A stretch of 64,000 nucleotides of DNA from Vibrio gigantis (lineage in GTDB: Bacteria; Pseudomonadota; Gammaproteobacteria; Enterobacterales; Vibrionaceae), in NCBI RefSeq assembly GCF_024347515.1, contig NZ_AP025492.1, positions 1,612,001 through 1,676,000 on the forward strand, written 5' to 3'. The notes under the pieces were generated by a model that worked only from the letters and a program-made list of their open reading frames with translations, was not told the origin of the DNA and searched no databases. The position numbers and the translations under genes were made by a program. Positions 16,047 to 24,157 of the stretch are shown piece by piece; within the stretch, counting starts at the first letter, position 1, and the number at the start of each line of letters is the position of its first letter.

Positions 16047-17204
16047 ATGGTTCGGAATAATATGAAAATTATATTAAATCATTCGTCAAATCACGAATCG
16101 AATGAATATCTGAGAGCTCTTTGGGCGAAATTTAGAACGGTATATGGCAAGTGTGCTTGGCAATTTATGCCGCACAAGCATGGACAGTCAAAAACTGTAC
16201 ATTTTGGTTTTATGGATATTGGGTTAGATAGTACCTTTGAAGTATCGATAAACTATGAAAGAAAGGGTGTAATCAAGTCTATAAACCTTGAGAGCTCTCT
16301 TCCGAGAGAGCAATTAGATTTGGTGAGTACACTGTGCTCAGGTTTAAGTCAATCTAGTAACAAGGAACCCTTTATCATCTCAACTGTTTTAGACTCTCGA
16401 TTGCCTTCTTTTGCTCCTGTTGTCGGAAACGGCTATCGAATATTTCATCGAGATTCAGGTGAAAGTGTATTGGAAGTCCAAGTGTTAGCATTTGATCATC
16501 ACGATGCAGTACATATCGCAGCCTGTAAATTGCAAAATATATGCGATTTATTAGCAGTGTTTACAAATAGCTTCGTAAAGTTAACCCAATTTATGTGCTC
16601 TAAGAGTTTCACGGAAGTGACTGAAAATTTGTTATTTTCAGGTGACTTAGATTGGGTCGATGACCACCCAATTGAAAATAAACTTACAACACTTGCTAGT
16701 TATCAAAAGTCAGCATTAGATCTCTTACTACAAGGGAAAGTGAAAAATCAGTTTATCAATGGTGCTGCACATTTTAATAATGCAGCCTTTTTACTTAAGG
16801 ACTATTCATTAGCACAAGGTGCTTTGACCGATACAGCAACTGTTTTGTATGTATCTGCGTTAGAATCATGTGCGATGACTCGAGACGTAGTGAAAGAGTC
16901 ATGCTCTTCATGTGGTCAAGTTAAATATTCAATACGACGGCGTGTTTTAGATTTAGTTGGCGAATTTTTGCCAAGCCATTTGGTTCGATTTATCGATGGT
17001 TATTATGCTTCTCGCTCGAAGTTTTTACATGAAGGGATTAAGTCTTCAAATAATAATTATTTTGGTACTTCAATACCTCAACTTTCACTTAGCTCAGATT
17101 CTGGTTGTAAAGTTGCTACCACGGTCTTGCCTATTAACCTCAGAGATTATGTTTCATACATTTTCAGAGGTACAGCAATGAGTGAGGTGGCGTATGATAG
17201 CTAA
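16047..17204 (+). CDS. cassette gene: HEPN (Apea-like) domain protein
   Basis: 385 residues; the ATG at 16062 is an alternative start and neither has a good ribosome site. The N-terminal two thirds are unrecognised. The C-terminal third looks like an Apea-type HEPN domain: YVSALESC, a CSSCGQ knuckle, RRRVLDLVGEFL, then YASRSKFLHEG, which contains the R-x4-H motif (R323, H328) of HEPN ribonucleases. HEPN proteins act as toxin RNases or as parts of abortive-infection systems. It is the single gene of its cassette, flanked by attC site 1 and the attC at 17202. A defence role is inference; the low-GC coding sequence fits foreign origin. Confidence 0.6.
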   Translation: MVRNNMKIILNHSSNHESNEYLRALWAKFRTVYGKCAWQFMPHKHGQSKTVHFGFMDIGLDSTFEVSINYERKGVIKSINLESSLPREQLDLVSTLCSGLSQSSNKEPFIISTVLDSRLPSFAPVVGNGYRIFHRDSGESVLEVQVLAFDHHDAVHIAACKLQNICDLLAVFTNSFVKLTQFMCSKSFTEVTENLLFSGDLDWVDDHPIENKLTTLASYQKSALDLLLQGKVKNQFINGAAHFNNAAFLLKDYSLAQGALTDTATVLYVSALESCAMTRDVVKESCSSCGQVKYSIRRRVLDLVGEFLPSHLVRFIDGYYASRSKFLHEGIKSSNNNYFGTSIPQLSLSSDSGCKVATTVLPINLRDYVSYIFRGTAMSEVAYDS

Positions 17205-17321
17205 CAAGTTGCTTAAGAGTGACGGCTAACCTCTGGCATTTTTGGTTCGGTTGAGTGTAGTGATTACGGTGGCTTTGTTTGAGTTTCGTGGTGTGAGCCG
17301 CACCTTAGCAAGGCGTTATGT
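17202..17321 (+). repeat. attC site 2 (intact VCR-like)
   Basis: Begins TAACAAG overlapping the stop of the HEPN gene and ends AAGGCGTTATGT. The arms GTTGCTTAAGAGTG and CACCTTAGCAAGGC pair with extrahelical bases. The central GGCATTT block common to the other sites is present. Confidence 0.85.
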
Positions 17322-17342
17322 TTAATCATTGAAGGTGATAAA

Positions 17343-18008
17343 TTGGATATAGTTGATACTCTTATACTTGCTTTAGTTACTGGGGTTGCGGGATTTTTTG
17401 GTTCCTATGCAAACACAAGAGCAAAAAACCTTGCAACAAAAGCTGACTTCGATAATTTGAAAGATCAATTAAGCCAAAATACAACTGTAGTTGAGAGTAT
17501 AAAGAGTCAGTTTTCAAATAAGTCTTGGGTCTCACAACAGGTATGGGTAAAAAAACAAGAAGCCTATGAAGATATCTTGCAGAACCTATTGCATATTCAA
17601 AAGTACGTAAATCATCAGTGGGATGACTATCAAGATTACGAGTACGTAAACTATCTTTATCACATTTCAATTGAGAGTGAATTTGAACCTGAAGAAGTTG
17701 ATAAAGCTACGAAATACTACGAAGAATGTAATAAGAGATTGCAGTTCAATAGAGAAAATAAGATTGATGAAAGGTTGAAGACTAGTTCTATAAATGCTGT
17801 TAATCATATTTTCAATCTAATTTCTTCTAAAGCAATGTACTTAGATCCTGAAGTGGAAAAAGTAATTTCAGGGCTAAAGTTTGTTGTATTTTATGATTCT
17901 AGCGAAGCCGATGATAAAGCAAGTCATTATAGGGCTGTAAGTAAAGTAATGACGGAAACTTTGGAAAAAGTTCAGGATATTGCTCGACAGGAGCTGAGAA
18001 TAACATAA
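17343..18008 (+). CDS. cassette gene: membrane-anchored coiled-coil protein
   Basis: 221 residues of unknown function. One N-terminal hydrophobic segment (LILALVTGVAGFFGSYA) is followed by a coiled coil (NLATKADFDNLKDQLSQNT...) and a helical cytoplasmic domain rich in charged residues. The start is TTG with GAAGGTG seven bases upstream. The ATKADFDNLKDQL pattern recurs in many hypothetical proteins of mobile regions. It is the only gene of its cassette, between attC sites 2 and 3. Confidence 0.65.
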   Translation: MDIVDTLILALVTGVAGFFGSYANTRAKNLATKADFDNLKDQLSQNTTVVESIKSQFSNKSWVSQQVWVKKQEAYEDILQNLLHIQKYVNHQWDDYQDYEYVNYLYHISIESEFEPEEVDKATKYYEECNKRLQFNRENKIDERLKTSSINAVNHIFNLISSKAMYLDPEVEKVISGLKFVVFYDSSEADDKASHYRAVSKVMTETLEKVQDIARQELRIT

Positions 18009-18100
18009 CAAATTGCTTAAGTCTGATTCGTAAACGCGTGCCGAACTCGCTTCGCTCAGACATGGCACACGTTTACTCACAGCTTAGCAAGGCGTTAGGT
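18006..18100 (+). repeat. attC site 3 (intact)
   Basis: TAACAAATTGCTTAAG at the left and CTTAGCAAGGCGTTAGGT at the right are complementary apart from extrahelical bases. It is shorter than site 2, with a GTGCCGAACTC/GAC-ATGGCAC inner hairpin instead of the long VCR centre. Confidence 0.85.
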
Positions 18101-18113
18101 CTAAGGAGAGACT

Positions 18114-18728
18114 ATGACAATATCATCAGGAATAGCTTTATTTGTTGCAATGGCTCTATCTGCGGCAATTCCCGGACCAAGTGTCCTTGCCGTGGTATCT
18201 AGGTCTATAGCATATGGTTCGGTACAAGGGCTACTGGTTGTTGTTGGAGTATTGGTTGCTGATTATATTTTCATATTTTTAGCGATATCAGGTCTATCTC
18301 TAGTTGCAAGCTTGATGGGTGAGTTTGCCAGCCTAATTAAATACGTGGGAGTGGCTTACCTTTTATGGTTGGCTTATATTACTTGGACTTCAGAAGTCGT
18401 AGATTTAGGTGCTAAAGAAACAAAAGCAAGTATAAAATCATCGAGCTTAATCACGGGGATGATCATGACTCTATCTAACCCGAAAGCAATTTTGTTTTAT
18501 ATGGGGTTCTTCCCAGCTTTTGTTGATTTAACCGCTCTAACTGTAATCGACGTCGTCAGCATACTGCTTCTGTCTACGATATCCGTGGGCGGCATTTTAG
18601 CAGCTTATGCATGTGCTGCTTCAAAAGCTAGCTTCATGTTTAAGGGGCACATTGCTAGAAAGCGATTAAACAAACTTTCAGGTGGCTTCTTAGCTACTTG
18701 TGGTGTCATGTTGGCGGCAAAGACCTAA
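18114..18728 (+). CDS. cassette gene: LysE/RhtB-family exporter
   Basis: A 204-residue inner-membrane amino-acid exporter of the LysE family, with six hydrophobic segments. The signature AAIPGPSVLAVVSRS lies in the first segment, and GVAYLLWLAYITW and LSNPKAILFYMGFFPAF are the other family hallmarks. AAGGAGAG precedes the ATG by four bases. The substrate (threonine, homoserine, lysine or other) is not determinable. The stop codon is part of the TAACAAG box of attC site 4, which is split by an IS fusion. Confidence 0.85.
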   Translation: MTISSGIALFVAMALSAAIPGPSVLAVVSRSIAYGSVQGLLVVVGVLVADYIFIFLAISGLSLVASLMGEFASLIKYVGVAYLLWLAYITWTSEVVDLGAKETKASIKSSSLITGMIMTLSNPKAILFYMGFFPAFVDLTALTVIDVVSILLLSTISVGGILAAYACAASKASFMFKGHIARKRLNKLSGGFLATCGVMLAAKT

Positions 18729-18732
18729 CAAG

Positions 18733-19997
18733 AGACTATGGCGTCAATAGTTAATTTTTGGCGCTATCCTTATCCCACATAACACCATCTCTTAGCATCG
18801 AATTTAAGATCACAACCATCTTTCTCATGCAGGCAACTATAGCTAGTTTTTTGGGTTTTCCTGCCGCAAGTAATCGTTCATAAGTCGCCTTAAAAACAGT
18901 GTTACATTGGATGGCAGACATCATTGCCATGCATAAAACTGTGCGAACTTGAGCACGACCACCTTGGATCATCCGCTTGCCTTTGAGACGTCCACTTTCT
19001 CTGGTTATTGGAGCGACGCCTATAAGAGAAGAGGCTTGTTTATTGGTGATAAAACCGAGTTCAGGAACATTACTGATGATTGAGGCTGATGCTATTTTCC
19101 CTATCCCTGGCATGCTTTGTAGTATCTCATTTTTAGCTTGGTATTCAGGGCAGGTATCGATGAGTTTTGATATCTTTTCTTCAACTTTGGCGATTTGATT
19201 TTTGAGGGCAGTTAAGATTGGTTTAATTGAGGATGCTAGGCTCTGAGGTAAAATCTGTTGTCGGTTTTTCTCCATCGTTTGCATTGACAGTAACTGATTA
19301 CGTCTTGGAACTAAGTCACTCATTAGTCGTATGTTTTCGCTCTTTAGTTGTGTCAGTTTAGGTTGTATAGCTTCACCAAAGTGGGCAATAAGAGCGGCAT
19401 CTAGACGGTCATTTTTAGCTCGACGCCCAATAGTCCCTGCAAATCTTTTAACGTGCAATGGGTTCGCAATAACATAGGGTAACTTCGCTTTATCACAGGC
19501 GAATATGAAAGGCATTTCCAGTCGGCCCGTAGCTTCGATGACAACGCGTCTAGGTCTATGTACCGATAGGATGGCTTGTTGCTCGGGGGATTTTACGGGT
19601 ACAAAGCGAGTTGATGGACGCTGAACAGCTTCGCAGATAGCGACTGCATCATTAAGGTCGTTCTTCCCTTTAGTTCGATAAGGAACCACGTATTTAACGG
19701 CCATGATACGGCCGTCATGCCCCAGTTTATTGAGTGTTCTTGCCCAATAATGTGCACCACCACACGCTTCGACGCCTATACGCATGAGTGGCATATTTGC
19801 TATTGTAGTCAGTAGTTTAGAGCGGGTTACTGACTTATGAAGTATGACCTTACCATTTTGGTCTACGGCATGAAGACTGAAGTGGTTTTTAGCTAGGTCG
19901 ATACCGCAGAAATAAGAATAATCAGACATGGTGCCTCCGATGCATTTAAGTACCACACAAGTGTGGTAGATCCTCGGTAGGGGGAATCCATGTCATT
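18733..19997 (-). mobile_element. A/B fusion: deletion derivative of paired IS110-family elements
   Basis: The left end is that of element A (AGACTATGGCGTCAATAG) and the right end that of element B (AATCCATGTCATT). The arrangement equals the A+B pair at 57342-59987 with everything between the middle of B's gene and the early part of A's gene removed. Both predicted bridge-RNA regions (A's 5' end, B's 3' end) are lost, so it should be unable to move by itself. Confidence 0.8.
18751..19929 (-). pseudogene. chimeric IS110-family transposase (B N-terminus fused to A)
   Basis: An open 392-codon frame. Residues 1-125 are those of element B's transposase, up to LSVHR. From PRRVVIEATGRLEMPF on it is element A's transposase, from before its second acidic residue to the end. 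The joint lies near 19554. It keeps all four acidic residues of B (D11, E54, D91, D94) plus the E, D, D of A and A's full C-terminal serine domain, so most of the RuvC-like fold is duplicated. It is called a pseudogene because neither parent's guide RNA remains, but the frame is fully open. Confidence 0.8.
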
Positions 19998-20017
19998 CGT
20001 TATGTGAAGGAGGGAGT

Positions 20018-20347
20018 ATGGAAATAGCAACATATGAAAAAGGCGGTTACTTTCTAGAAGATGGAGAACTGCTTAATAAAGAAAACCCTGACACTTTTTG
20101 GCTTCCTAGCCGTGATGCTCGATCTTCGATTAAGTCAGGAGCGATTGTTAAGCTCATCTTTAATATGCTTGAATCTGAAACCGAGGACGAGGTTTCCATT
20201 GAAAGAATGTGGGTAGAAGTTAAATCATTAGATAATGGTTTATATATAGGAACGTTAGATAATGACCCATATGGGAAAGTAAGCCTCAAATGCGGAGATG
20301 ATGTCGTATTTGGTCCTGAGCATATTATTGATATCTACGAAGAGTAA
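20018..20347 (+). CDS. cassette gene: DUF2314-like protein
   Basis: 109 residues. The tail RMWVEVKSLDNGLYIGTLDNDPYGKVSLKCGDDVVFGPEHIIDI follows the DUF2314-type pattern: a W-V-E strand, G-x-L-x-N-x-P, then G-D and a final I-x-D. Such proteins are often encoded near toxins or in cassettes; no activity is known. GGAGGGAG precedes the ATG. The attC R' box lies directly upstream (19999-20005). Confidence 0.6.
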   Translation: MEIATYEKGGYFLEDGELLNKENPDTFWLPSRDARSSIKSGAIVKLIFNMLESETEDEVSIERMWVEVKSLDNGLYIGTLDNDPYGKVSLKCGDDVVFGPEHIIDIYEE

Positions 20348-20351
20348 ACAC

Positions 20352-20472
20352 AAAACAAGCAATTTAAACAGACTGTCAACGCGTGGCATTTTCAACTCGG
20401 TTTAGCTTTAGTTATTTTGGTGGTGAATTTGAGTGTATTAGTAGAGTTGTCAGCTACTTAATTGGGCGATAG
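20352..20472 (+). repeat. attC-like site 5, 3' box mutated
   Basis: Has the VCR-like body (AACAAGCAATTTAAACAGAC, CAACGCGTGGCATTTTC, GAGTTGTCAGCTACTTAATTG) but ends GGGCGATAGC where GGGCGTTAGC is expected, so the R' box is damaged. Confidence 0.75.
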
Positions 20473-20508
20473 CACACAGATTGAGATTTTCATACAAGGA
20501 AGGTTTAT

Positions 20509-20757
20509 ATGTCTGATAATGGAACAGAGCTACACTGCAGTAAGTGCAATCAAAAGACAATGCATCGAAGATTAAGTCGTTCAGAGATTGAAGTCCAAAA
20601 AGCCGAAAAAAGCAATTCAAAGAATAGAATCCTTCATTTTGTGTTTAGCGTCTTACTCAATTAAAACAGCTCTAAATCAAACATCTCTTACTTCAAGTGT
20701 ACTGTTTGTGATTCAGAATACACAGATAATGAAAGCATGCCTCATGGCTGGAGTTAA
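20509..20757 (+). pseudogene. split zinc-ribbon cassette gene with an in-frame stop
   Basis: From ATG 20509 the frame gives 51 residues opening MSDNGTELHCSKCNQKTMH and stops at TAA 20662-20664. The same frame continues for 30 more codons, containing YFKCTVCDSEY, to TAA 20755. Read through, the protein would have the CxxC-(variable middle)-CxxC layout of the genes at 34627, 38900 and 44744. The parsimonious reading is a nonsense mutation in a small zinc-ribbon gene. AAGGAAGG lies just before the start. Confidence 0.7.
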
Positions 20758-20789
20758 ACTCATCGTTATACTTTGTGCTAATAAATCGC

Positions 20790-20903
20790 TTTAACTGGGA
20801 CCCCTAACGCTTGGTCACTTTCAGTCAAGTCGGTTTCAGGGTTTTGGGGACAAATTTTAAGTTGAGTAGTATCAAGTTATCGCCAGTTAGCAAGGCGTTA
20901 TGC
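20790..20903 (+). repeat. attC-like site 6
   Basis: The right end CAGTTAGCAAGGCGTTATGC is a good L'/R' arm. The left arm TTTAACTGGGACCCC is diverged, but the TAACGCTTGGTCA block is in place. Confidence 0.7.
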
Positions 20904-20919
20904 CTCTTGGGAGAAGTAC

Positions 20920-21416
20920 ATGTCAGTTCCAGAACATTCTGAGTTGTTTGAGTATGCCAAAGGGCTTATTTCGCTGATAGCTTTTCGCGCGTAATCCCTA
21001 ACACTAACCAAACCGCACTCGATGTCTATCTTGAAATCGCGAAACAAACGCCAGCGTGGGTTTCATTCTTAATGGCAATGAGAAATCGCATCGTATCAAT
21101 GTTTGGCTTAAAGCACTTAGGTCGACTTCAGGATGCTATGTCAGCGGAAAATGTAGCAAATATTAGCGTAGGTGAGAGAGTCGGTATTTTCACATTACAC
21201 AGTAATAGTGATACTGAAATTGTTTTAGAGGACAGTGACAAACACCTTGATGTAAGAGTATCGTTTTTGCTGGATGTTGTTGGCGATAAAACCATCGTGC
21301 ACGCAACCACGGTAGTTCATGTACATAACACGTTTGGTAAAGTGTACATGTTTTTTGTTGCTCCAGTTCACAAGCTCATTGTCCCTAGTTCTTTGAAAAG
21401 GTTGGGGCTGGCATAA
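20920..21416 (+). pseudogene. frameshifted DUF2867-like cassette gene
   Basis: ATG 20920 (after GGGAGAAG) opens MSVPEHSELFEYAKG and hits a stop at about 20953-20990. Shifting frame at 20962-20964 gives AYFADSFSRVIPNTNQTALDV, continuing without break into the frame that ends at 21416. The joined protein (about 165 residues) fits the DUF2867 family, ending in VAPVHKLIVPSSLKRL. One extra base in the AAAGGG run explains the break. The open part from ATG 21072 covers 114 residues. Confidence 0.75.
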
Positions 21417-21490
21417 CAAGGTGTTCAAGACACAACGTTTTAGCTAAGGTGTAAGCGTGGATCACACTCCAATTGAGTGTTCATAATAAG
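21414..21490 (+). repeat. decayed attC-like site 7
   Basis: A left box TAACAAGGTGTTCAAGAC overlaps the preceding stop, and CACAACGTTTTAG and TTGAGTGTTC recall the site body. The right R' box is missing. Confidence 0.45.
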
Positions 21491-21509
21491 AAGTAATAAG
21501 GATCTATAG

Positions 21510-21965
21510 ATGGAATTAAAATATCGTTCAGCTGATTTTGAAGACTTGGAAAGTCTTGTTGCTTTGCTTTCAAATGACCCACTTGGAAGTAAAAGAGAAG
21601 ATGCATCTCTTCCGTTGAACAGTGCGTATCTTGAAGCGTTCGAAGCAATTGTACGAGACCCAAACAACGAATTGCTTGTTGTTGAGCAGGAAAGCTCTCT
21701 CGTCGGGATGCTTCAAATTACCTTTATTCCTTACCTGACTCATATTGGTAGTTGGCGCGGTCTTATCGAAGGTGTTCGAATCCATAGTGACTATCGTGGA
21801 CAAGGTTTCGGGGAGCAAATGTTCGCACATGCTATCGAACTTGCAAAAAGTAAGGGATGTACAATCGTTGAGTTAACAAGTGACAAGCAGCGCACAGATA
21901 CCATCAGGTTTTATGAAAAAATTGGATTCAAAGCAACACATGAAGGGTTTAAACTCGCGTTGTAG
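21510..21965 (+). CDS. cassette gene: GNAT family N-acetyltransferase
   Basis: 151 residues with a canonical GNAT layout: strand GVRIHSDYRGQGFGEQM with the R-x-x-G-x-G acetyl-CoA loop, and RTDTIRFYEKIGFKATHEGFK as the final motif. Similar proteins are very common integron cassettes. AAGGA precedes the ATG. Substrate unknown. Confidence 0.85.
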   Translation: MELKYRSADFEDLESLVALLSNDPLGSKREDASLPLNSAYLEAFEAIVRDPNNELLVVEQESSLVGMLQITFIPYLTHIGSWRGLIEGVRIHSDYRGQGFGEQMFAHAIELAKSKGCTIVELTSDKQRTDTIRFYEKIGFKATHEGFKLAL

Positions 21966-21973
21966 GCCGTTTG

Positions 21974-22088
21974 TTACAATCTGCTTAAGAGTAATTCCCC
22001 ACGCTTGTCATTTGGGTTGGGGTTATTGTTCACGGCCATTCAAATTGAGTGCCGTAGTAGCGTGGCTCACCTGAATTGGCCGTTAGTT
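21974..22088 (+). repeat. attC-like site 8
   Basis: TTACAATCTGCTTAAGAG at the left, CCACGCTTGTCATTTGG, and CGTGGCTCACCTGAATTGGCCGTTAGTT at the right, in VCR order and spacing. Confidence 0.75.
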
Positions 22089-22105
22089 TTCATGGAGGAA
22101 ATATT

Positions 22106-22723
22106 GTGGAAATTTGGAAGTTATTGTTCTTTATACCAGCGTGTTTTGCTCTCAACATGACTCCCGGTCCAAACAACCTATTGTCTATGAATAATGCTCG
22201 TTGTTATGGTTTCAAGTCAGCTTTCATTGCTGGCCTGGGTCGAATAGCTGCATTCTCTGTAATGATTGCGTTGGCTGCTTCAGGCTTAGCCGTCATTCTC
22301 TATGCTTCTGAAACTCTATTTCTAACGATTAAAATTGTGGGTGCAGCTTATTTGTTGTGGATTGCCTTTAATCTTTGGCGTTCGGAAGCAAGTCCTGTCT
22401 CTGAACTAGAAAACACCCGAAACCGACTAGGTTTAGCCAAACAAGAATTTTTGTTAGCAGCTGGTAATCCAAAGGCTATCTTAATCTTTACTGCCTTTCT
22501 GCCACAGTTTGTCGATGTTTCGGCTAGCGTAAATGAGCAGTTCTTCGCTTTAGGAGCCACGTTCCTTATTTTAGAAATGGGCGCAATCTCGATTTATGCA
22601 ACATTCGGACTGTATTTGAGGCAGTGGTTCTCGAAACCGAAAATGGCCAAGCGCTTCAATAGAAGCTGCGCAACCTTTTTGGCTATGTCTGGAGCAAGCT
22701 TGTTACTAAGTCGCCAGCAGTAA
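22106..22723 (+). CDS. cassette gene: LysE/RhtB-family exporter (second)
   Basis: 205 residues and six membrane segments. The signature LNMTPGPNNLLSMNNARCYG is in the first segment, followed by GAAYLLWIAFNLWRS and GNPKAILIFTAFLPQF. The start is GTG at 22106 with GGAGG eight bases upstream; the longer frame from 22076 would begin inside the attC R' box. It is only distantly similar to the LysE gene at 18114, so it is not a recent duplicate. Confidence 0.85.
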   Translation: MEIWKLLFFIPACFALNMTPGPNNLLSMNNARCYGFKSAFIAGLGRIAAFSVMIALAASGLAVILYASETLFLTIKIVGAAYLLWIAFNLWRSEASPVSELENTRNRLGLAKQEFLLAAGNPKAILIFTAFLPQFVDVSASVNEQFFALGATFLILEMGAISIYATFGLYLRQWFSKPKMAKRFNRSCATFLAMSGASLLLSRQQ

Positions 22724-22822
22724 AACTAATGATCCACCTCTAGTATTAATAGTTTGTTTAGGTTCACGTTGCTTTTCTCAACTATTCGGTAGAGTGACAA
22801 TTCAATTTGGGGAGGTTTTGTA

Positions 22823-22957
22823 ATGGGAACTATAATCGGTTTTGTGATTCTAGCTGCTATCGATTGGTATCTTGTCCGTAGAACAGGTCTCCATATTCAT
22901 CAATGGATCTCTAAAAAGTATGCCGCGTATCTGTCGGAGAAGGGAAACAAAAAATAG
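22823..22957 (+). CDS. small membrane protein (44 residues)
   Basis: One N-terminal hydrophobic segment (GTIIGFVILAAIDWYLV) and a basic tail ending EKGNKK. GGGGAGG stands seven bases before the ATG, which is the main reason to call it real. Unrecognised; it may be a cassette of its own, although no attC is visible on either side. Confidence 0.5.
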   Translation: MGTIIGFVILAAIDWYLVRRTGLHIHQWISKKYAAYLSEKGNKK

Positions 22958-23034
22958 CCTTTCTTATCAATTTATTGGTATTAAAAGCGTTATCTGCTAT
23001 TCATTTTACACACATTGCAAAGATTGGAGGATTC

Positions 23035-23448
23035 ATGAAAGGTAAAGGAAAGTGCCTATGTGGCTCGGTTGAGTTGGAAGTAGAGTACGCCAGTAATGAA
23101 CTGGGGGCTTGTCATTGTAATATGTGTAGAAATTGGTCTGGTGGGCCGATGCTAGTCATTGATTGCGCTGACTCAGTCAAAATATTAGGTGAATCAAATG
23201 TAGTGAGATATAAGTCGTCTGATTGGGCTGAGAGGGGGTTCTGCGGTAAATGTGGTACTCACTTGTTTTACTTTTTGGTACCAAATAATCAGTATCACCT
23301 TCCTGTCGGTTTATTGATGCCTGGGGGTGACTACAAGTTAACTCATCAGATATTCATCGATGAAAAACCTGAATACTACGAATTTAAAAATGAAACACAA
23401 AATATGACTGGTGCTGAAGTATTTGCCCACTTTGAAAGTGGAGAGTAA
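23035..23448 (+). CDS. GFA/CENP-V fold zinc protein
   Basis: 137 residues of the glutathione-dependent formaldehyde-activating (GFA) fold. The zinc ligands are visible: C7-x-C9, the CHCNMC cluster at 26-31 and GFCGKCGTHLF. GGAGG upstream picks the ATG at 23035 over the open frame from 22975. Most GFA-fold proteins do not act on formaldehyde, and the function is unknown. The next gene starts two bases after its stop. Confidence 0.8.
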   Translation: MKGKGKCLCGSVELEVEYASNELGACHCNMCRNWSGGPMLVIDCADSVKILGESNVVRYKSSDWAERGFCGKCGTHLFYFLVPNNQYHLPVGLLMPGGDYKLTHQIFIDEKPEYYEFKNETQNMTGAEVFAHFESGE

Positions 23449-23450
23449 AT

Positions 23451-24083
23451 ATGAAGCCAGACTTTTCTAAATTAGCGACAACCGATTACGGAAATATTTT
23501 AAGTAACGACCATTTTATTAACTTTAACATTAGTCCTCTTTGGCAGGGCATGCCGCGAATTGTTGGAGAAGCTTTTACTGTTCAGTTAACTTCTGGTGAT
23601 AATTTGATGCTTCATTCTGCAATATACGAAGCTCCCGAGGGTTCCATCATTGTCGTGGATGGCGTTGATAGCGAATATGCAGTAGCCGGCGGTAATGTAT
23701 GCGCAGTCGCTAAAAATAGAGGTATCAAAGGCTTTATTATTGATGGTGTTATTCGAGATTTGAATGAAATTTCAAATATGAAGTTTCCAGTTTTTGCGAA
23801 AGGTGTTCATCCAGTGCCGGGAAAGAAAGAGATCTATTCTGAATTGGGAGCGCCAATCTGTTGCGGGGGAGTAAAGGTCTCTTCTGGGGATATCATTGTT
23901 GCCGATGTAGAAGGTATTGTCGTTATTCCTCAATCAAGCAAAGATGAAGTGTTCTTAAAGGCTTCAAAGAAAGCAAATGAAGAAGCCTCATTAACGCTCG
24001 CTGAGTGGGAAACGAGTCATAGAGCTAAAATAGCCCAAGCAGTAATTTCTGCGAAACAAAAATTTGAAAATACTTCTAGTTGA
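23451..24083 (+). CDS. RraA-like family protein (HMG aldolase / demethylmenaquinone methyltransferase-like)
   Basis: 210 residues with the RraA/4-hydroxy-4-methyl-2-oxoglutarate aldolase fold. The metal- and substrate-binding signature GG-x20-R-D is present as GGNVCAVAKNRGIKGFI...R102-D103. It may be a small aldolase/decarboxylase or an RNase E regulator-like protein; the sequence does not decide. It is two bases after the GFA-fold gene, so probably a two-gene cassette. Confidence 0.75.
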   Translation: MKPDFSKLATTDYGNILSNDHFINFNISPLWQGMPRIVGEAFTVQLTSGDNLMLHSAIYEAPEGSIIVVDGVDSEYAVAGGNVCAVAKNRGIKGFIIDGVIRDLNEISNMKFPVFAKGVHPVPGKKEIYSELGAPICCGGVKVSSGDIIVADVEGIVVIPQSSKDEVFLKASKKANEEASLTLAEWETSHRAKIAQAVISAKQKFENTSS

Positions 24084-24125
24084 TTCGTAATGCGCGGCAT
24101 TTACGCCCATTGGCAGGCGTTAGAC
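24078..24125 (+). repeat. short attC remnant, site 9
   Basis: CTAGTTGATTCGTAATGCGCGGCATTTAC, then ATTGGCAGGCGTTAGAC: the conserved GCGGCATT core and a good R' box remain, but the centre is deleted and only 48 bases are left. Confidence 0.65.
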
Positions 24126-24157
24126 AGTAACGAATCAATTCATCCATGGAGAAGACA

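Larger units (their letters stand above)
18726..20005 (+). repeat. attC site 4, interrupted by a fused A/B element
   Basis: Only the outer boxes remain: TAACAAG (18726-18732) before the left end of element A, and CGTTATGT (19998-20005) after the right end of element B. The attC body between the two insertion points is gone. Confidence 0.7.

Noticed and set aside
16957..17181. Second plus-strand frame inside the HEPN gene
   Set aside because: Overlaps in another frame; no ribosome site.
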